In this document: one piece after another, positions 11,533-23,600 of the stretch
Numbering within the stretch: the first letter of the stretch is position 1
Layout of the letters: each line of letters starts with the position of its first letter
Source: Crotophaga sulcirostris
Taxonomy: Eukaryota; Chordata; Aves; Cuculiformes; Crotophagidae
Direction of reading: 5' to 3'
Length of the DNA: 64,000 nucleotides
Assembly (NCBI GenBank): GCA_013397455.1
Contig: VYZB01000344.1
Coordinates: 905,867-969,866 of the forward strand
The notes under the pieces: model-generated
Databases searched by the model: none
Seen by the model: the letters and a program-made list of their open reading frames with translations, nothing else
What the model was told of the DNA's origin: nothing
Program-made: the position numbers and the translations under genes

Positions 11533-11670
11533 TTATTCTTGTAGTAAGGTTTCTCTCCAGTTAAAGCCTCCAGTTGGTCCATGTGTGAGAGGGAGGATGG
11601 GGGGGTCCGTAAGCTGCCAAACACCTGTATCTCCCAGTTCTTCGCACGAACAAAACCCCAGGTATGGAAT
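11533..11670 (-). CDS. UBASH3B: UBASH3B exon 14, coding part with stop
   Basis: The last coding segment is 138 bp: [38 protein letters not shown] and RETLLQE, followed by TAA at 11533-11535. This matches the human C-terminus closely, so the protein end is intact. The acceptor is tctctccacacag. An antisense CR1 begins only about 35 bp upstream of this acceptor; the pyrimidine tract survives in the gap. Confidence 0.97.
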   Translation of the reverse strand: MPYLGFCSCEELGDTGVWQLTDPPILPLTHGPTGGFNWRETLLQE

Positions 11671-14600
11671 CTGTGTGGAGAGAGATGGAAATAAAGGCAA
11701 TGAGCAGGGAAAGTTTAGGCTTGATGTTAGGAAAAAGTTCTTCCCTGAAAGGGTGATTGGCCCTTGGAATGTGCTGCCCGGGGAGGTGGTGGAGTCGCCA
11801 ACCCTGGAGGTGTTTAAGAGGAGATTGGCTGAGGCACTCAGTGCCAGGGTTTAGATGCTGGGTTGGTGTTAGTGTTGGGTTCTAGGTTGGACTTGATGAT
11901 CTCAGAGGTCCTTTCCAACCAACAGTGATACTGTGACTGGCTGGTGCTCCCTTATGGGCTGGAGTATTGCTAATAGCACTAAATGCTACTGAAGCATTTC
12001 ACTGTCTTCTCTTCTCCCTCTCCCCAAAGCCCATTTTCAAAAGAGGATTGTAGTACTTTGTGCACCACTGTATGTGAAAAACAATGGGAAACACAGATTA
12101 TACCCTTGTAACACAGTTTAAATATGGGTCAGTTCAAACCAAAGGTGTCCTGTTAGCTGACGTGGTCCCAAATTTCTCCTCCATAGCTGAAATGTGGATG
12201 CTACTCTGGCTCAGGTGTCCTCAGGTCTTCATATGAATGATATATATATATATATTTTCATATATAAATGAAGATCCCAGACAGCACCTGCAAGGCTGTC
12301 AGTGAACAATGCCATCTCCTTAACCATGGCAGGAGTAAAAGAATAAAGGCAGAAGACCCCACTATAATTTTGAGGTCTTTTCCCTGATTGTTAGAAGGGA
12401 AAGGAGAAGGGGAAGTGCAGGGCAGAAGTGCCCTGTTAACTGCAGCGAGGATGCTTTCGGCACTGGAGGGCACTGTGGGAGCCTGTAGAGCGCAGAGCAG
12501 CGTCACTGCGAGCCCCTTTGTAGGTGAGCATCTGATCCCAGCTCTCTGTTACAGAAGTGACACATTAAGTTAAGCCTCTTAAACCAATCTGCTTTGCTCT
12601 CCTGACTTCTGCAACGGTTTGAGCTCGGTAACGGACAGAACGAACAAACGAGAGGAACAAGGTGTCCTCTGCCTGCTTGAGCAGATTGCAAATTCCTTTT
12701 CTCTTTGTAAAGCCAGCGAGCTTTGCTCCTTGCTGGTAATTACCTTTCGGACCATCTGTACAAAATCCTTGGAGTTCTGCGGCGAGAGCCCTTGGAGCTG
12801 GCAGGTACAAGCCTCCAGGGAGGACGCGTGTGCCACGATCAGGATGTTGTTCCCTGAAATAAAGGGAGAGACGCAGGCTGAGAAGGGAGATCAAGTCAGC
12901 TTTAGGGACTGGTGCCCAAGATGCTGGGACCACAGAAGGGTTTTGGGTTGGAAGGGACCTCAAAACCCATCCAGTTCCAACCCCCTGCCATGGGCAGGGA
13001 CACCTCCCACTGGATCAGGGGGCTCCAAGCCCCATCCAACCTGGCCTTCAACACCTCCAGGGATGGGGCAGCCACCACTGCTCTGGGCAATCCCCACCCT
13101 CACAGCAAAACATTTCTCCTTAAGGTCTCATCTCAATCTCCCCTCTTCCAGCTTCAAATCAATCCCCTTTATCTCATCCCTGCACCCCCTGATCAAGTGT
13201 CCCTCCCCAGCTTTCCTGGAGGCCCCCTTTAAGTATCAAGCAGACCATTTAAAATGTGCAAATCAGGTTCAGTTTATCATACAACAACGCATTAAGCCAT
13301 GTGTATTAGGGGAAAAATCATGGTTTATTATCACATTTAGAGCATTTCTCAGTTTTCAGGATAATGGTTAACTCGGTGCTAGTCAGATTTAAAATGGCTT
13401 TCTGAAGAAAACAAGAATTCCAGTGGGATTCCAGCTGCCTTGTGAAGCAAATACTTTTCTTTTACCCCCAAATTAATTCTGATTTAAAAAAACCCACTTT
13501 AATTTCAGTTGCTGACTTTCCACAGCAATAAGCTTTAGATTCCCATTTCCAAGATCCTTTACAACCGATGTCCCGCTGTGCTATCGAGGTTTGGGGGCAA
13601 ACTATCGAAATAAAAGGTTTAGAATGTAGAGATCAGTGAAATTAAATCAGTGAAACCGCTAATACTCGGAAACATCCTATTTCGATGTTTTGAATGAAAA
13701 ATAGAAGCTTTTTTTTATTTCAATATTGTGTTTGGAGAAATGTTCTACAGTCTTTATGGGTAAAGTATTTCTGAAGAGTGGTTGAGATAGAGGATGGAAG
13801 ATGCTCCATATGATGCTGCTAACAGACAGCAGGGTGTAAATGGCTTTTTTCCCCCCTGGAGAAACAGGTAGCTTGCATGGGGTAAGGATCCCTAAAATAT
13901 TTCTGCTCCTTAAGTTTATGGACCTTTCTTGTAAGCTTGAACATATCTGAACTCCTAGTTCTGACCCATAAAGGAGCTTTTGATGTCCCTGGGAGAGGGG
14001 ATGAGAGATTTGGGCATGGGGATGCCTCTCCTTGAAGAGGGAAAGACTGGTTAGGACTATTGGCCCCACAGAACCTGCCTTGCTTTTTGCTTTCACTTAC
14101 CTTTGCCTTTACATTCACTGATGATTTCTTTTGTTACTTGGTAACTTCTGCTTATGTACGTGTCATAAGATTCGGAAACCACCAACTTGCTGACAGGAAT
14201 ATGAGGTCTGTGAGCAGAAAAACAAGTACGGTAAACTGGGAGAAGCAATCAAGGTTTAAATGCAACTTATGATTCATCTGAAAGTACCTGTTTCTTTAAC
14301 TCTTCTGATTCCCCAAATCCTCAGAGCTTCAGCTTGTGTCAGGGCCACTATGATGATTTCTAAACTTCAATACCATGGAACCATAGAGTGGTTTGGGTTG
14401 GAAGGGACATTAAAGCCCATCCAGTTCCAAACCCCGCACCTCCCACTGGATCAGGGGCCTCCAAGCCCCATCCAACCTGGCCTTCGACACCTCCAGGGAT
14501 GGGGCAGCCATGACAACATTTCTTCCTAAGATCTCATCTCAATCTCCCCTCTTCCAGCTGAAATCCATTTCCCCTCATCCTGTCCCTGCACTCCCTGACC

Positions 14601-17600
14601 AAGAGCCCCTCCCCAGCTTTCCTGGAGCCCCTTTCAGTACTGGAGGCTGCTCTAAGGTCTCCCTAGAGCCTTCTCTTCTCCAGGCTGAACAACCCCAACT
14701 CTCTCAGCCTGTCCTCGTACTGGAGGTGCTCCAGCCCTTGGATCATCTTCATGGCCTTCTCTGGACCAAAATGTTTACCATTTCTGCATTAAATTATTTC
14801 AGTTAGCTGGGAAAAATAACTGCTTCCTCTAAAGTGGACAAGTTAGTGGAGGCAACATATGATGTGATGATTATATTTGGAATAATTTTGCAATGGCAAG
14901 CAGCAATAACAATGCCACCTTGTGTTTATTTAGCTCTGTGTCCTCTGATGGACAGATTCCAGGGCTCACACACCCACATAAAGTTAGTGAGGGGCAGGAC
15001 AACAAAATCTGTACCCAGGAGGTGAGAGGGAAGGGACAGCAGGACAAGGACACAGCTGGTCCCAGCAGTGTGACAAGCCAGCATCCAAAACATCTTTTAG
15101 ATGATAAGCTGGTGTCAGTGTTGGGTTATAGGTTGGACTTGATGATCTCAGAGGTCCTTTCCAACCTTGTGATGCTGTGCTCTTTGCCAGACTGAGGTCT
15201 TCACTGTGATGTTCCTGCTGGAAGTGTGGGCTGACACCATCTGATTCTGCCCAAGGAGACCCAGCAGGCAGAGGGAGAAATGTGGAGCGTGGAGAAGGCA
15301 GCTGCTGGCTCTCCTCACTTGCTCGTGCTGTGCTGGTGAAGGGCAGAGGCAAACTGCTGCTTTGGCCATCTGTAAAGCTGCTTTGCTGGGAAATGCCTGG
15401 AATTAGCCAGCCCCCCCCCCCTCCTGGGCCAGGGCGTTTCGGGGAACTGCCTGGCAGGATTCTGGCCAATTGTATCAGCTGGAGTAGGCTGATGTGCACA
15501 GAGGGGATAGGGAGCAGAAGGCTGTATTTTTGTGCTGTGGTGCAAGAAAAAGACCTAACTTTTCTCTCCATCCGGCGATCTGATGTTTCCACTGAAATTA
15601 CCCTAGTGAGAGGAGACAGCACAGGAGGGCTGTCTCCCAGTCCCCACCCAAGCACACAAGAGCAGGATCTTCTCTTGTGCTGAGAATATTTGTTATGCTC
15701 TTCCCAGAAGGCACCTATTTTCTGAAGCAGAGACTCTCCTGTGGTCCAGCTGCTCTGCCAAGTGTTAGGGATAACTACAGTGTAAGGACCTCTATTTAGA
15801 TACCCTCAGGGTGTTGGAATTTTAGCTGCAGACCAAAAGGATGCAATGCAAGAGGTTTATGGTATAATTAGGCACAAAAAAATCAGTTGTTTTTTTTTTT
15901 TTCTTTATATCTTCTTTCTTTTCTTTAATGTTTCAGCTCCTTATTTCATCTCGGGGTTCCTAAACACACTGGTGCACCAGGACTCTGGGAAACACCTGCA
16001 TTTCTAGTGATACCATAAACCACAAAAGCCCAGCCACAAAATATTTGTCACTGTGCCTATGTAGGTGGGACTCCTGTGGATGGATGCTATCTGTGTATTC
16101 TAAGTGTTTTGTTTTTACCTGAGATTGCTCAGCTGGCAGTCAGGCTCACACTGAGACAGAAAGGGCTGGTGGCTACAAGAAGTGATAGCACTACAGATAT
16201 TTCTGCAGGGAGGTGTAGTGGACTAGAACTGTGTGACCTTTCTGGAGTTTCCTTCTTCGTGGGAGCTCTTTGAGTCTGGCTTGTGTAAATGAATCATAGA
16301 TTTAAGAGTAGGAAGCCCAAACTGATCCTCTTGTCTGTTCTTTGCCACATGACTATTTCTGCTGGGTTTTATTTAGCCCTTCTCTCTGCAGCTCCCAGTA
16401 AAAAGCATTTGTGTGTGAGGCTGGAGGGCATCAGGACTGTGATGCTTCACTGGGGAGTCAGAAATTCAAGGTTCCCTCCAGACTCAGGCTGCTTCCAGGT
16501 GGTGCTCGTTGGCAGTGATTTTGGGAATGCAGAGGCTTGACCATGTGGGTGGATAAAAGCAAAGCAGCAGAAGCTGGCAGCAAGGGTTCAGATTATGGAG
16601 CCTAATCTGGCACCAGGGCTGCTCTGTGCAGCCACAGCAGGGAATGGCAAAGCCCTGGGCTTTGGGAAGGTCAGCTCTGTGCTTTTGGAGGAGCTCTGCC
16701 AAATCCAACGGTTTCCCTTTTCTGCAAGGTGAGAGGAAAGATCACTGGTGCTTATCTATTTGCCTTTCAAATGGTTTTTAACACAGATGTTTACTTTGTT
16801 TGCTTTCACCAACTGTTTTTGGGTTGAATGCCATGAAAACCTGAATCAGAAACCTGCATTTTTTTTCTGCTAAAACCATTTCAGATGTAATTGCTGAGAA
16901 GAGATAAATGCTTAGCTCTTTGAGAGAAAACCTCTGAAGCTTGGTGCTAGAGGAGACCCTCAATTCCTGACAGATGTAAACACGTTCCCCAGGGCATGGT
17001 AAAATCTACAATTAAGATATATCACCATGCTAATCATAATTACAATAATAGGTTGGACTTGATGATCTCAGAGGTCCTTTCCAACCTTGTAATACTGTGA
17101 TAATAGAGAGACAGACAAGCTTTTTGCTCTGGGGAAGGGAAAGACCAGTGTGAATGAGGCTGGGATCTGGTTCAGTGTATGAACGTGATGGCCAGGGACC
17201 TGAGTTGGCAAAACTGGTTCTGTTAGCTGAGCCCAAACCCTTAATTTTTAGGAAAAGGGTTAAAACAAACAAAAATACTTTGAGGGTTTCCTGGACACAG
17301 GATGGAAGGAGTAATGGAAAGAGGACCTCTGTGATCAGCAATATAGCTGGTGCTTGCCAGGGACCTGGGAAATTTGAGCCCTTCTCTTGTCATGCTCAAC
17401 ACAGCAGCCTCCAGCCTGCTCTAAGTTTATTCTGGGAGCCTCAGCAGCTCTTCCAGTCCCTGCTTCAATTTAAAAACTCAGCAAGAGTGTTACCCTTCAA
17501 AAACAAAGCCAAAAAGCATTGTGAGACCCTCTCACCCCCCCTTTCTGCTACCTGTAGGTTGTATCAACGCTTAGAGAAGCTGCTGCTAAATCCACAGGAG

Positions 17601-20600
17601 GTATCCAGGCAGGTAGTGTGTTCCCAGAGACCCACTTGGTCCACTCAAACAAGCCTGGCTCTATTCGGATTTTCAGGTTGTTCTCTTGTTGCATACCTGG
17701 AAAAGGGAGAAAGAGACCAGATATCAGTGAAAGCAGCTGGGAAGGAAGGCTTTAATACTTCAGTTTGATTGTAAATTACTTCTTTGCTCTCTAAGTAGTC
17801 AGTTAATTAATAGCAGGTATGAGAAGTGTTTAATACAGGTATTAGGCATATGATATACCAGGGAATGTAAACCTCTGGCTGGCAGCTATGTGTGAGATAC
17901 TGACCCTAGGTGTGACTGTATTTTGGAGCTGGTTTTCAACTATCTCCACTGCCAGGGCATCTCATGCCTCTATTGCTGTTTCCCTTCCCAATTTCTGCAG
18001 TAAATTATTCTTACTGGGGGCAGCGAGTTTCTTGGTGGTAGTGATTGCTGTGGGAGCACGCAGGCAGACAAGGGCATGTTGAGCTAGGTGTGTCCACCCA
18101 TCCCAAACACCTGGACAACAGCACAAAAAGCACATCTGGCTTCTGCAGGAGGGACAATAAACCCAACCCTGAGTGGCTGCAGGTGTTAGAGCCAGCACAT
18201 CGCTTGCCTAAGCACTTGTCACACCATGAAATTAGAAAAGGGCTCCTTAGGGACAGAGTTGTGCTAATGTAAAGTATACTCCCATGGAAATAATCCTCAC
18301 CCTAAATTACCATTTACTTGGGTCTCCCATGCCAGACTCCCTTTTATCTGGTTGGCAGGGTTTTTCCCAGAACTTAAGTAGAATGCAGCCTTTCCTGCTC
18401 GCTGGGTTCTTACCTTTCAGGATATTGTGTGCTGTCTGTACACACCGTAGGGATGGGGAGCTGTAGATGTAGTCTACAATGGTGTTGGTTTCTAGCAAGG
18501 CTTCACCTGCAAGCAAGTTTCAACATCCATGAATAAAACCAGACAGATGGCACTGTAACAGCAACAACAGCGTGCAGGTTCTGCCACCCAGCACAGAGTT
18601 AAGCAGCTCCCCAGCTTGTGTTTTGGGAAATGTGTGTACCCATCGTATTTTATTGCAGGGGTGTGTTGGGCACTGTGATGTGCACAGCCCTGGAATTGGG
18701 GGGCACTGCTCCATGCATGTTGCTCCACAGTCCCTTTAGGTATCTAAGCAGTATTCAAAGAAATCAGAGCAGCTTTTGCTCTGTTTCTGCTTCTCTTACA
18801 TTCAGCCAAAAAGCAAACAGTGTGCTGAGGAAAACTGTAGTGAGCTTGAATTTAATTTCGTTTCATTTAAAAGCTGTAAATCAGAATGATTCAGCTTAAC
18901 TCAAACCCAACTTAATTCAATTGGCTCGATTCTTCACTAGTATAAATTACCATTTCATTACACAGGTGGAAGATCACTGAAAATGAGATACGAATCAACT
19001 CCACTATTGGGGTTATTAATATTCTTGTGATGCCTAAGGGAACCAATGTGAACAGGAATCTGCTCAGCATTGCACAGACTTGTAGCAAGGAAGAGTTGTA
19101 GTGTTGTTACATTTGAAGCGACAGAACAAAGAAGTGGGAGCAAGAAGGGTTTATTAACCCCGACTTCATATGTTTAATGACGGCTGTAACGATGTCAAAC
19201 CGATCTGTAAATCTCTGGAGAGAAGGGAGGTAATTTAGAAGGAGAGCACACCTAACAGCCCTCTGTCAGGGGGAAGCTGCTCGCTTGCTGGAGCCGTCGG
19301 GAATTACGGCGCCGGCGATCGTCAAGGTCGAGCCCGTGCGGCTGCATTGGGGAGTGACTGCGGATTCCGTTGACTGGTTGATGGTGCCTGGGTCACGTAC
19401 GCACTTGTGTGCTCGGATCTCAGGGATCTGGTTTAGTAGTGGCCAGGTACGGTTGGACTTAATGATCTCAAAGGTCTTTTCCAACCAAACAATTCTGTGA
19501 TCCACTGAATGATACCAGCAGAGCGTGCTGTGATTGCTCCCAGATTCGCCTTCTGTTCCGCGCGTATTGCGAACCCTGATGCCATGTGGCCGGGAGTCTG
19601 AGCATCCTGCTGTTGTGTGGTGATTTATTTTTGTTTAAAAGGGAAGTATAATTTTAGCTGCCCTAGTTTGAGTCTGACCAGTGCTAAAGGATTTGAATTC
19701 GAGAAAATGCTAAGTGCTGTTCTCAAGCTCATGTCTTTAATGGGCTGGGCTCCCCTCATCACAGAGCTCAGTCCTGACTACTAAATAATTTTCTCTATAT
19801 ACACAAACCAACAGGCTCAGAGGTCAGGGAAAAGGATGGAGGAGTGGGAGAACACTGCAAACCATCTGAGCTGTGGTTCTGCCACATAAACTCAGCTTGT
19901 GCCAGCAGGAGTAGGGAAGGGATCCGTGACTTGGTGCTGGAGTGGCCGCACCTTGAATCCTGAATTCAGTTTTGGACCCCTAAGGAATTCGCTACAAGAA
20001 AGACATTGAGGGGCTGGAGTGCGTCCAGAGAAGGGGAATGGGTCTGGGGAAGGGGCTGGAGCATTGGGGTTCTGGGAGCAGTTGAGGTTTGGATTAGGTA
20101 TTAGGAAAAATTCTTTACTGAAAGAGTGAAGAGGCTGCCTAGGGCAGCAACGGAGTCTCCTTCCCTGGAGGGGTTCAAAAAGTGTGCAGACATGGCACTT
20201 CGGGACATGGTTTAGTAGGCACGGTGGGGTTGGGCTGATGGTTGGACTGGATGATTTTGTGGGTCTTTTCCAACCTAAATGATTCTATTCTGTTCTAGTC
20301 TATAAAGCCAGACAGGCTGATAGAAGTAAATTAGTGCAGCAAATTACAAATCAAAAGTTAAAACTGCCAAAATCAAGGAAAAGGCACGTTTTGCATGAGG
20401 TGACCACCCCACCAGTGCATTTCTCACCAACACTGCTAACAACAACCTCTTCCAGTGCAGCACGTTTACAGGGTGGCAGCTACTGCCCTGCAGCCACGCT
20501 GCAAATGGCTCTGATTTCACACCACATCCTAGATTTTGTGCTTTGTCTTTTTTTCCTGCTGCAGCAGCTGAAGGACACAAGGTCTCCTTGGAAGAGCCAA

Positions 20601-23600
20601 ATCCCATCTCAACAGGCTTTCTTGCCAAGCGAAGGGACTTTACAAAGGCTCTTGAAGCATCTAAATCCCATTAGTTCAGGGTACCTGATTCATGTTTTTC
20701 TGCTTTGCACTTTCTCTTTCTCTGGCTGGGTGTGTGGGAGGGAGATAGCAAAGCTTCCTGGGCAAAGCTCTTGTCTGCTGAGGACCAACTTACCCACAAG
20801 CCTTGCCTGTGTACAGCCCAGCACGGTGATGGGTGCATCTTTTTCATAATCCCTGAAACCACCACTTCTTTGAGGTAAGCTGTGAGGCATATTCAGGTTA
20901 CTACGCATGTACCTTCCTGTAAGGGAGAGGAGAGAAGCAGAAGCTGGAATAATTCAATCAGAGAGCATCACGCCTGTTTCTACCCTCTTTCATCACAACA
21001 TCTGCACCTTGAAGGTGCTTCCCACACCTGGCTGTCGAGCAGTTCTTCCCACGTCAAACTGGCAGGAATGTGACAAAATTAAGCTCAATATCAGCAGAGA
21101 ATGGTGCTAATGTTTGTAAGGTTATTTTTAGGGCAGATTTAATGCTCCAATGGAAAGTCACTTTCATCCCACAACAGATGAAAACTCAAATGTTATGCTT
21201 TTACAGGAGGTTAAAATGCCAGAGTGCTTCAAATGTAATTTAGAAAGAATGTTGAAAAATAATCCCTTTTCCTTCTTTATCAGGCAGTGCAGGGATACAA
21301 TGAGAAGGAACAGTTTGAAGCTGAAAGAGGGGAGCTTGAGATGAGATCTTAGGAAAAAATATTTTCCTGTGAGGGTGGGGAGACACAGGTTGCCCAGAGC
21401 AGTGGTGGCTGCCCCATCCCTGGAGGTGTTCCAGGCCAGGTTGGATGGAGCCCCCTGATCCAGTGGGAGGTGTCCCTGCCCATGGCAGGGGGTGGGACTG
21501 GGTGGGCTTTAAGGTCTCTTCCAACCCAAACCATTCTATGATTCCCAACAGTTTTGACTACAAGATACTGCATTTTTTTAACAGAAAAAAGACTTTTTTG
21601 ACAAATTTCCTATCAGCTCTAATGCCAACGGAGCCTGAAGTTACAGTCTGTTAAACATAGTCTGAAACTCAATAGCATATTCCTGGGTTGCAGACTCCAG
21701 CTTATGCCCCAAAAGGCACTCTGAACTGCCCCTGTAAGGGCATTATCTTCATCTAGGACTGAGACCCCAGCTGTGCAAAAGGTATACTGGATACTGATTA
21801 GCAACATCATGACTTCTTTTCCAAATGAAAATGCTCTTGGGCAATGTAAATCTTTTCCTGTAATAGTTTTCCCAACTTCAGACACTTTTAAGATTCAGCT
21901 GGACAGAGTGCTGGACCACTTTGTCTAGACTGGGCTTTTGCCAAGAATGGTGGACAACATGATCCTTGAGGGCCCTTCCAAGCTGGTTTTCTATAATTCT
22001 ATGATTAGCAAGAGTAGTATTTACTCCCGGGCTTGCATTTCTGCTTCTGCAAGCCCTACCATCACAGAGCTCTGTACTGAGATGCTCTGCCACTCCGACC
22101 TGCTCAAAGCAATATTTTGTGTTAGGAAACCACAGCTTCCATCTCAGCTTTGCCTCAGGCATTTCCCACTCTCCTTTCTTCCACCTAAACCCAGAGTCTG
22201 AGACACCCACGGGACCCAAAGGACTCACCTTTGGCATCAAAGCACTGTGACAACCAGTACTTCCCAAAAACGACATCCATCCTTTCCCCATGTCTGCAGA
22301 CAAAGAGGCAGCGTTTCTGAGGCCCTGGCTGGCTGGTTATTCTCAGGGGCTGGAAGAAAAATGTCAGGATGTTTGACCTTTGTGAAAAGTGCAAAGCATG
22401 TTCTGAGATCTGATTTACTAACGGGAGTCGGAACCGCACACTTCTGGCTTTACCCTCCTGCAAGTGTGGGCGCAGGAAACTCTTCTGAAGTTGGCAAATT
22501 GCTGCTGGTATCAAACTGCCAAAGTGAGCAGAGGATGGGGCCCTGCTGCCCCATGCTAAGAGCAGGTTTGAGGACAGGGATGCCTTCTGTGCCTGTGGTT
22601 GTTCAAAAGTTTGTAGGGAACAGCAAAATGGAACTTAGAGTGCAGGCAGTGAAAGGAGACGAGCGGACAACTTGTAGAGGAAGAACCAGTTGGTGGAAAC
22701 TTGTCACCCAAACCCTGCGTGATTTACACGTGTGAGTGGATTCCTACCTGCACGTTCTGGCAGATGATAGTGAGTGGTCCCGTGTCCCCAGGCCCTTGGT
22801 CTTCCTGCTGTCTTCTTTCCAGAGCTCCGTCAGTGAAGGCTTGAAGGGACGGGGAAGATGTGGTGTTCAGAATGGAGTAGGACCTGCCAAAAATAGAAAG
22901 ATGTTGGCTTTGGGAATGCTTTGGACTTCGGGCACTCAGGCTGCACTTAAGGGCATTTCTGCAGTCTTCAGGCACTGAGGACAATCACTGTTGTCATGTT
23001 ATTACATTATTATTTGTATTTTAGTGCTGCCTAGAGAGCACCTTGCTAGGTGATGTACATGCATGAAGAGGCAAACCCCACCTCAACAGGCTTTCTATTT
23101 CCTTAGAAACAGTTCTGCAGAGCAACAGTTCCCAAACTTTGGTCTGTGTGTCTCTGTCAGCCCTCAAATGTTCTTATGGAAAATGCCAAGACCTTCCTCA
23201 CAGCCACAGGATGCTCACTAACATCATCTGGGGACCAGCTGCACATTACTTACCATGGTCTTGTGGACCAAACTAAGTGGCTACAGAGGGTTTTCACTCA
23301 CCTTTGCAGCACAAGCTATTGCTTCTGTAGGAAGCTGGAGCACAGCCCTGGGCAATTTTCAGGGTTCCTGCACACAAAATAGCTTGTATCCCCTGGTAGG
23401 GCCATGGAATCTTCAGTCTGGGTTGTTGTTCCTACATTTTTCAGTGCTGTCTATTCAGTTTCCCATCTGTGGGAATTTATTCTCACCAGTGCTTCCTGTT
23501 AAGTGTAGCCAAAGGGATATAATAGATCCCATCTCTCCCGAGGGGCTTCCCCAGCCATGGTCCCTCTGAATAACACTCTCATGCCTCAACGTTCAAGGGC

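Larger units (their letters stand above)
14767..17551. other. UBASH3B: UBASH3B intron 11, unique part
   Basis: Two CR1 tails and a C tract near 15410; otherwise unique sequence without recognised features. The 204-residue forward frame at 17154-17768 is the antisense shadow of exon 11. Confidence 0.75.

Noticed and set aside
12619..13371. 250-residue forward open frame
   Set aside because: Runs antisense through exon 13 and into a CR1; composition is not protein-like.
14984..15655. 223-residue minus-strand open frame
   Set aside because: Low-complexity intronic sequence (proline/glycine tract) plus a CR1 tail; no splice-site support.
17154..17768. 204-residue forward open frame
   Set aside because: Antisense shadow of UBASH3B exon 11 and its flanks; no recognisable domain.
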